From Alphaproteobacteria bacterium (GTDB taxonomy: Bacteria > Pseudomonadota > Alphaproteobacteria > JALRGP01), in the NCBI GenBank assembly GCA_023259685.1, contig JALRGP010000007.1:1-19618 (forward strand): a stretch of 19,618 nt of DNA. Direction: 5' to 3'. Shown here piece by piece: positions 15,383 through 19,618 of this stretch. The first letter of the stretch is position 1. Each line of letters starts with the position of its first letter. The translations under genes and the position numbers were made by a program. The notes under the pieces were generated by a model that was given only the letters and a program-made list of their open reading frames with translations, had not been told where the DNA came from and ran no database searches.

Positions 15383-16363
15383 ATGCAAAAGACGGTGCGT
15401 GAAGCCTTGCGAGAAGCTATGGCAGAAGAAATGCGCAGGGATTCTAGTGTTTTTATTATGGGTGAAGAGGTTGCCCAATACCAGGGTGCTTATAAAGTCA
15501 CTCAGGGATTGCTTGAAGAATTTGGTCCAACGCGCGTTGTAGATTCTCCCATTACCGAACATGGATTTGCCGGCCTTGGAGTAGGAGCGGCTTTTACAGG
15601 ATTAAAACCGGTGATTGAATTTATGACGTTTAATTTTGCCCTGCAGGCCATGGATCATATTATCAATTCTGCTGCTAAAACATTATATATGTCAGGCGGA
15701 CAAATGGGATGTCCCATTGTCTTTAGGGGGCCCAATGGAGCTGCCGCGCGTGTCGCAGCACAACATTCACAAAATTTTTCGGCCTGGTTTTCTCATATTC
15801 CAGGGCTTAAAGTTGTGAGCCCCTATGACGCCGCTGATGCCAAAGGTCTGCTTATATCTGCCATTCGCGATCCAAATCCCGTCATCTTTTTAGAAAATGA
15901 AATTTTATACGGAAAAAGTTTTGATGTGCCTGAAGGAGATTGTCTTGTTCCCATTGGAAAGGCAAAAATTGTACGCCCAGGAACAGATCTCACGATTGTT
16001 TCTTTTTCAATCACCGTAGGCGTTGCTCTAGAGGCAGCTGAGGCTCTTCAAGGCCAAGGAATTTCTGCTGAGGTCATTGACCTTCGTACATTGCGCCCCT
16101 TGGATATGGAAACTGTCCTCGATTCCGTTCGTAAAACAAATCGTGTGATAACCGTAGAGGAAGGATGGCCAGCGTGTGGAATCGGCAGTGAAATCTCTAT
16201 GCGTGTGTGTGAATCGGCCTTTGATGATTTGGATGCGCCTCCAATGCGTGTGTGTTCCGAGGACGTGCCTCAACCATATGCTGCCAATCTAGAAGTTTTA
16301 ACATTGCCTTCTGTCTCAAAAGTTTTGAGCGCCGTAGCACAGATGTTTGGAAGGAGTTTTTAA
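15383..16363 (+). CDS. pdhB: Pyruvate dehydrogenase E1 component, beta subunit
   Basis: With the alpha subunit this makes the thiamine-diphosphate enzyme that decarboxylates pyruvate and loads the acetyl group on E2 lipoyl arms. The 326 residues show the E1-beta landmarks: VREALREAMAEEM, FIMGEEVAQYQGAYKVT (24-40), DSPITEHGFAGLGVGAA (54-70, Glu59 binding the thiazolium), FRGPNGAAARVAAQHSQ, and the C-terminal transketolase domain VITVEEGWPACGIGSE. Many alphaproteobacterial PdhB proteins carry an extra N-terminal lipoyl domain; this one starts directly with the catalytic domain, as in Rickettsiales. pdhA is not upstream and must be elsewhere. pdhC starts directly after the stop. Confidence 0.95.
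   Translation: MQKTVREALREAMAEEMRRDSSVFIMGEEVAQYQGAYKVTQGLLEEFGPTRVVDSPITEHGFAGLGVGAAFTGLKPVIEFMTFNFALQAMDHIINSAAKTLYMSGGQMGCPIVFRGPNGAAARVAAQHSQNFSAWFSHIPGLKVVSPYDAADAKGLLISAIRDPNPVIFLENEILYGKSFDVPEGDCLVPIGKAKIVRPGTDLTIVSFSITVGVALEAAEALQGQGISAEVIDLRTLRPLDMETVLDSVRKTNRVITVEEGWPACGIGSEISMRVCESAFDDLDAPPMRVCSEDVPQPYAANLEVLTLPSVSKVLSAVAQMFGRSF
16351..16356 (+). promoter_or_regulatory. Shine-Dalgarno site of pdhC inside the pdhB end
   Basis: AAGGAG lies eight bases before the pdhC ATG at 16364, within the last codons of pdhB. This matches high, coupled synthesis of E2, the core of the complex. Confidence 0.75.
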
Positions 16364-17560
16364 ATGCCCATTTCTATTTTAATGCCAGCCTTAAGCCCCA
16401 CAATGACCGAAGGAAATCTTGTCAAATGGCTCAAAAAAGAAGGCGATACGGTTAAATCTGGAGACGTGATTGCTGAAATCGAAACGGACAAAGCAACGAT
16501 GGAAGTAGAGGCCGCTGATGACGGTGTGCTTGGGAAAATTTTAATCCCAGAAGGAACTGACAATGTCAAAGTTAACGATGTGATTGGTGTGTTGTTGGAG
16601 GATGGAGAATCGGCAGACGACATCGTATCAATCCCATCAACACCGACCGTAGAACAACCTCAAAGCATCTCTGCACCTGAAGTAAAACCTATGAACGTGA
16701 TAGCCGCGCCCCCTTCTACAGATCACAGAATTAAGATCTCTCCTTTGGCAAAGAAAATTGCTGCTATCCATCATGTTCCTGTGCAACAAATTATAGGTAG
16801 CGGTCCTTACGGTCGTATTATCAAAAAAGATATTGATGACCATTTAGCCTCCAAAAAAATAGAGCATCCTAGCCCATCATTAAAAAATAGCTTCTTAGAT
16901 ATTCCCATGTCATCTATGCGAAAAGTCATTGCAAAACGTCTGTCGGAATCAAAATCATCTATACCTCATTTCTATTTAAGTACGACTGTTGTTTTGGACC
17001 GCTTATTAAAACTACGGGAGCATCTTAATTCAAACACTTATATTATGACAAAATTATCCATCAACGACTTTGTCATCAAAGCTTGTGCATTTTCTCTTAA
17101 ACAAGTTCCATCTTTGAATGCCACGTACCATGATCAATACATTCGTCAATACGAAGATGTGGACATCTCGGTGGCCGTATCTGTTCCAGGTGGACTGATC
17201 ACTCCGATTATTCAACAGGCCAATAAACATTCGTTAAGTGCGATTTCTTTAGCCATGAAAGATCTGGCCAAACGCGCTAAAGAAGGAGCGCTGAAACCTG
17301 AGGAATACCAAGGGGGGCATTTCAGTATTTCGAATCTTGGAATGTTTGGCATTGAACAATTCCAAGCCATTATCAATCCTCCTCAGGTCGCTATTTTGGC
17401 AGTAGGAGCTGGATATCCACGTCATCATTCATCTGGTACGGAAACAGTTATGAATTTAACGCTTTCTATCGATCATCGTGCATTGGATGGAACCGATGGA
17501 GCTCAATTCTTAAAGGTGCTGAAAGATGTTCTCGAACATCCGGAAATCATGATGATATAA
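16364..17560 (+). CDS. pdhC: Pyruvate dehydrogenase E2, dihydrolipoamide acetyltransferase
   Basis: E2 is the structural core of the PDH complex; its lipoyl arm passes the acetyl group to coenzyme A. The 398 residues contain, in order, one lipoyl domain (1-80, lipoylated Lys43 in IETDKATMEVE), a linker, the peripheral-subunit-binding domain (125-158, ISPLAKKIAAIH to GPYGRIIKKDI), and the acetyltransferase domain from about 175. The last ends with the active site DHRALDG (370-376, His371 and Asp375). The protein is a little short beside typical 410-450-residue alphaproteobacterial forms, mainly in the linkers. It abuts pdhB (TAA then ATG). The E3 gene lpd is not downstream; a long palindrome follows. 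Confidence 0.95.
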   Translation: MPISILMPALSPTMTEGNLVKWLKKEGDTVKSGDVIAEIETDKATMEVEAADDGVLGKILIPEGTDNVKVNDVIGVLLEDGESADDIVSIPSTPTVEQPQSISAPEVKPMNVIAAPPSTDHRIKISPLAKKIAAIHHVPVQQIIGSGPYGRIIKKDIDDHLASKKIEHPSPSLKNSFLDIPMSSMRKVIAKRLSESKSSIPHFYLSTTVVLDRLLKLREHLNSNTYIMTKLSINDFVIKACAFSLKQVPSLNATYHDQYIRQYEDVDISVAVSVPGGLITPIIQQANKHSLSAISLAMKDLAKRAKEGALKPEEYQGGHFSISNLGMFGIEQFQAIINPPQVAILAVGAGYPRHHSSGTETVMNLTLSIDHRALDGTDGAQFLKVLKDVLEHPEIMMI

Positions 17561-17563
17561 ACA

Positions 17564-17703
17564 TGTTTTTTGGGGAAGCAACCCTTGAATCTGAATCAAC
17601 CAAATCTAAGGCAAAAAAGCAAGGGCTTTAGAGCACAGCGTCCCTTGTTTTTTGGCTTGAGTATTTGGTTGGATTCAAATGGGGTGTGCTTTCACAAAAA
17701 CAC
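17564..17703. repeat. Long imperfect palindrome between pdhC and bioC
   Basis: Almost the whole 163-base gap folds on itself. From outside inward, the left arm reads TGTTTTTTGGGGAAGCA, CCCTTGAATC, AACCAAAT, CTAAGGCAAAAAAGCAAGGG. The reverse complement of the right arm reads GTGTTTTTGTGAAAGCA, CCCCATTTGAATC, AACCAAATACTCAAG, then CCAAAAAACAAGGG. The arms are about 60 bases each with small insertions, around a loop CTTTAGAGCACAGCG. It shares no obvious sequence with the element at 8071-8238. It may be a decayed MITE, a large RNA hairpin, or a processing or terminator structure for pdhBC. Confidence 0.7.
17620..17653 (+). terminator. Terminator-like core of the palindrome, after pdhC
   Basis: CAAGGG (17620-17625) pairs with CCCTTG (17642-17647) around a 16-base loop, directly followed by TTTTTT (17648-17653). 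A run of six A on the other side makes it look bidirectional. The stem itself is short, but the surrounding palindrome would strengthen it. Confidence 0.5.
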
Positions 17704-17723
17704 GCACGAACTGATACACGCTT

Positions 17724-18464
17724 ATGTTATTTTTGGATAAAATCACTAAAAATTTTGATCAAGCCAGCTCTTCTTACGACAGGGTTGCGATTGTTCAAAA
17801 AAAAGCTGCACAATTTTTAACGAACCAAATTCATCAAAAAAATCTATGGCATAAACCAACTGTCCTTGATGTTGGAACGGGAACGGGATATATGCCAGAA
17901 TTTTTATTATCTTTTTATCCAAATGCAGACTATTATTTCAACGACATTTCTCTTGGGATGCTGTTAGTTTGCCAAAAAAAATTTGCTCAGCACAAAATCC
18001 ATATGATTCACACTGATATGGACGCTATTAAGGGGTGCACATATGATTTAGTGACCAGTAATTTTTCGTTGCAATGGTCAAGTCATATCCATCAAACGAT
18101 CAATCATCTGTATAGCTTGACCCGGGGCACCCTGGCTTTTTCCTTGCTACTTGAGGGGACCTTTCAAGAATGGGATTATTTATTAGATCCCAATGGTCAA
18201 GACGAATTATTGAATTACCCAAGCTTCGATTACATACAAAAAATCTGTCATGATCAAAAAAATCTTGAATCCTTTGATTACTGGATGATTGATTATCCTT
18301 TGTACTTTGAAAATCCTTTAATTTTTATCCGTTATTTAAAATCTTTGGGCGCAACGGCTTCAAGAAAGTCATTTGATTTGTATCATTTAAAAAATTGTAT
18401 CAAAAGAAATGAACCTTTAAAATTATGCTATAAAGTTTTTTTTGCTATTTTAAAAAAGACATAA
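17724..18464 (+). CDS. bioC: Malonyl-[acyl-carrier protein] O-methyltransferase BioC
   Basis: BioC methylates the free carboxyl of malonyl-ACP with SAM, so that the fatty-acid system can build the pimeloyl chain of biotin. In the 246 residues are the BioC-style opening ITKNFDQASSSYDRVAIVQKKAA (7-29), SAM motif I VLDVGTGTGY (47-56), FNDIS (72-76), and the diagnostic SNFSLQW (112-118) followed by LAFSLLLEGTFQEW. The second half (LDPNGQDELLNYPSF, KSLGAT) also follows BioC, though it is divergent. The ATG at 17724 follows the palindrome and no Shine-Dalgarno site is visible. No other bio gene is present, so the rest of the pathway would be elsewhere or lost. A related class I methyltransferase cannot be excluded. 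It overlaps fliR convergently by 15 bases. Confidence 0.78.
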   Translation: MLFLDKITKNFDQASSSYDRVAIVQKKAAQFLTNQIHQKNLWHKPTVLDVGTGTGYMPEFLLSFYPNADYYFNDISLGMLLVCQKKFAQHKIHMIHTDMDAIKGCTYDLVTSNFSLQWSSHIHQTINHLYSLTRGTLAFSLLLEGTFQEWDYLLDPNGQDELLNYPSFDYIQKICHDQKNLESFDYWMIDYPLYFENPLIFIRYLKSLGATASRKSFDLYHLKNCIKRNEPLKLCYKVFFAILKKT

Positions 18465-19190
18465 CTTATCTTGAAAAAAAATTATTAAAAATTTTAACAA
18501 AACGTTGGTGCATAGAAACAATGTCCCATAACAAATCATCATCTGTACTGGCATCATTAAATAAAATAATTGAATTTGTGGAATTAATTTGTTGAGTAAT
18601 CCAAGACACAGCTGAGACACCGTCCCAAGAATTAAAAAAGGACAACTTAAATTTATGGCTTTTTTAAAAACCTCAGCCAGGGATTGGGTTAAATAATCAC
18701 ACCAATCGCTTAATGAGACAAGGGCAGTCAAAGGAAAAAGATCATAGGTTTTAACAAGACTTTCAATGGCAATATGATGAAAATCCATCACAAAAAATGC
18801 TGTTGTTCCCATTAATACAAAAAATGCTGATAACACTGATGGATGGTCATTGAAATGAGGATCTAATAACGTTGCCGTGGACAGTGAGCTCGTAGAAGAA
18901 ACAAAATGACCTGCTAAATGTAAAAAACTCATCAAGATAGACAGTATGATTCCCATCGAACATCCAATAAAAATTTCCCTGATGATTGTTAATGTGATTA
19001 AGTGAATATTGTTGATATCAATAAAAGCTTCTTGGACGATCGGGTAGATAATGATGGATATGGCAATGGACACCACACACCTGATCAAGGGTGATATGTT
19101 TGAACCAATAATACCGGGAAGGAAACATACGAAAGAAAATGTCTTTAATAATACAAAAAAAAAATTAATAAAAGAAAAATTATTAAGCAT
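18450..19190 (-). CDS. fliR: Flagellar biosynthetic protein FliR
   Basis: FliR is a membrane subunit of the flagellar type III export gate, with FliP and FliQ. The 246-residue product is almost entirely hydrophobic, with about six membrane segments. It shows the family marks FLPGIIGSNISPLIRC, TIIREIFIGCSMGIILS, an AGHFVS stretch, FFVMDFHHIAIESLVKTYDLFPL, and SCPFLILGTVSQLCLGLLNKLIPQIQLFYLMMPVQMMI. The start is set at ATG 19190 (MLNNFSF). The longer frame from 19208 would begin inside the tRNA-Glu and adds MGAPSK only. No Shine-Dalgarno site is seen. The type III secretion homologue SctT is the alternative. No other flagellar gene lies here, so fliR is an orphan within this window. Confidence 0.85.
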   Translation of the reverse strand: MLNNFSFINFFFVLLKTFSFVCFLPGIIGSNISPLIRCVVSIAISIIIYPIVQEAFIDINNIHLITLTIIREIFIGCSMGIILSILMSFLHLAGHFVSSTSSLSTATLLDPHFNDHPSVLSAFFVLMGTTAFFVMDFHHIAIESLVKTYDLFPLTALVSLSDWCDYLTQSLAEVFKKAINLSCPFLILGTVSQLCLGLLNKLIPQIQLFYLMMPVQMMICYGTLFLCTNVLLKFLIIFFQDKLCLF

Positions 19191-19196
19191 TTTTGA

Positions 19197-19274
19197 TGGT
19201 GCCCCCAACGGGATTTGAACCCGTGTTACTGCCTTGAAAGGGCAATGTCCTAGGCCAGGCTAGACGATGGGGAC
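19197..19274 (-). tRNA. tRNA-Glu, anticodon UUC, CCA encoded
   Basis: On the minus strand a full cloverleaf runs from 19274 to 19197 including the encoded CCA (19197-19199) and discriminator A (19200). The acceptor stem is GTCCCCA/TGGGGGC, with a U-G pair at position 2-71. The anticodon stem is TTGCC/GGCAG, with a U-G pair at 27-43, around loop CTTTCAA, so the anticodon is TTC. The T arm is ACGGG-TTCAAAT-CCCGT. The two wobbles each join the 5' and 3' halves. The 3' end is six bases from the fliR start, and the 5' side faces DNA of different composition. Confidence 0.95.
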
Positions 19275-19312
19275 GTACGAGCAACGACATCGGCAAAGAA
19301 CGCGGGAGTTGT

Positions 19313-19318
19313 ATCATA
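19313..19318 (-). promoter_or_regulatory. Possible -10 box for tRNA-Glu
   Basis: Read on the minus strand this is TATGAT, about 39 bases before the tRNA 5' end. No good -35 box lies at the right distance (GTGACA is only 13 bases upstream). Confidence 0.3.
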
Positions 19319-19462
19319 CTCATGAACGCCCTGTCACTACGCCTTTCACCCCCCTCATTCCAAAACCACTCCGAGATACCGAGCAGCGTCATACCGATCA
19401 TCCGACTGGATATGGTAGAGTCTTTCTTCGGCGGCTACTCTCCGCTACTGATCGGCGCCACG

Positions 19463-19468
19463 AAAGGA
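19463..19468 (+). promoter_or_regulatory. Shine-Dalgarno site deciding the lipoprotein start
   Basis: AAAGGA lies eight bases before the ATG at 19477 and supports that start over other frames in this stretch. Confidence 0.5.
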
Positions 19469-19476
19469 TTCTCTTC

Positions 19477-19618
19477 ATGGTTAGATCACCCGCATATCTT
19501 ATTCTCGCCGGTATTGGAATCCTGTTGGGGCTCAGCTTCGGATGCACCCATGACACATATCAGCAACGCGCCGATATCGTGAAAGACCATGTCGAAGCAT
19601 TTTACTCGCACCTGAAGA
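19477..19618 (+). CDS. N-terminal part of a predicted lipoprotein, cut by the window end
   Basis: Forty-seven codons from an ATG with a good ribosome binding site run off the window. The start MVRSPAYLILAGIGIL continues to the lipobox LSFGC, with the acylated cysteine at residue 23. This is a textbook lipoprotein signal peptide: short basic start, hydrophobic core, then Leu-Ser-Phe-Gly-Cys. The mature part begins THDTYQQRADIVKDHVEAFYSHLK, which looks helical. I do not recognise the family. Codon use (CTG, CTC, CGC, GCC, ATC) is GC-richer than in every other gene here. The longest competing frame (19322-19582) has no comparable protein features. Confidence 0.65.
   Translation, partial: MVRSPAYLILAGIGILLGLSFGCTHDTYQQRADIVKDHVEAFYSHLK

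Noticed and set aside
19197..19208. The longer fliR start (MGAPSK) at 19208
   Set aside because: It would place the coding start inside the tRNA 3' end; the next ATG at 19190 fits the family N-terminus.
19183..19401. 72-codon minus-strand frame across tRNA-Glu
   Set aside because: It reads straight through the tRNA gene, so it is accidental.
19322..19582. 86-codon plus-strand open frame in the GC-richer tail
   Set aside because: No recognisable motif or ribosome binding site. The lipoprotein frame starting at 19477 overlaps it and has a signal peptide, lipobox and Shine-Dalgarno site.
1..19618. CRISPR array, prophage, toxin-antitoxin or defence locus
   Set aside because: No regularly spaced direct repeats, no integrase, no phage structural genes and no small paired toxin-like frames were seen; nearly all space is taken by housekeeping genes.

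Overview
The window reads as one AT-rich (roughly 37% GC by eye) alphaproteobacterial chromosome segment. The S21, L31, L19, RNase PH, RuvB and pyruvate dehydrogenase proteins all look alphaproteobacterial. Low GC, a PDH E1-beta without its own lipoyl domain, a PDH E2 with a single lipoyl domain, and compact overlapping genes suggest a Holosporales/Rickettsiales-like, possibly host-associated lineage. That placement is inference, not proof. The last ~340 bases look different and may not belong to this genome.

Layout. (1) 1-3013, plus strand: the tail of an unrecognised gene, rsmD (16S rRNA methyltransferase), then a promoter, rpsU, tRNA-Thr(UGU), a class I aminotransferase and rnhA (RNase HI). 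(2) 3014-3650: a stand-alone, very charged coiled-coil protein of unknown function with its own strong ribosome binding site and a strong intrinsic terminator. (3) 3662-4396, minus: rph (RNase PH), divergent from (4) a tightly packed plus-strand run rpmE-uvrD/pcrA-aroE-rimI in which every junction overlaps. (5) 7831-8226: non-coding DNA ending in a ~168-bp imperfect inverted-repeat element that looks like a MITE inserted at the 3' end of ruvB, flanked by a 7-base direct repeat and supplying ruvB's last codons and stop. (6) 8227-14216, minus: ruvB directly behind a 1658-residue alpha-2-macroglobulin with an intact CLEQ thioester motif. (7) 14434-15223, minus: rplS-ybeY, overlapping. (8) 15383-17560, plus: pdhB-pdhC, without pdhA. 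(9) 17564-17703: a second, unrelated long imperfect palindrome containing a terminator-like core. (10) bioC (biotin synthesis, plus) convergent with and overlapping fliR (flagellar export gate, minus). (11) 19197-19274: tRNA-Glu(UUC), minus, followed by DNA of about 50% GC carrying the start of a lipoprotein gene in a different style.

How the genes work together: most are housekeeping. Ribosome parts and maturation are covered by rpsU, rpmE, rplS, rsmD, ybeY, rimI, rph and two tRNAs. DNA repair and replication are covered by rnhA, uvrD and ruvB. Central and cofactor metabolism is covered by the aminotransferase, aroE, pdhBC and bioC. The envelope and motility side is the macroglobulin and fliR. 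The items most worth a second look are the two palindromic elements, the unknown coiled-coil protein, the macroglobulin-ruvB pairing and the compositional break at tRNA-Glu. No CRISPR array, phage, transposase gene or defence system is visible.
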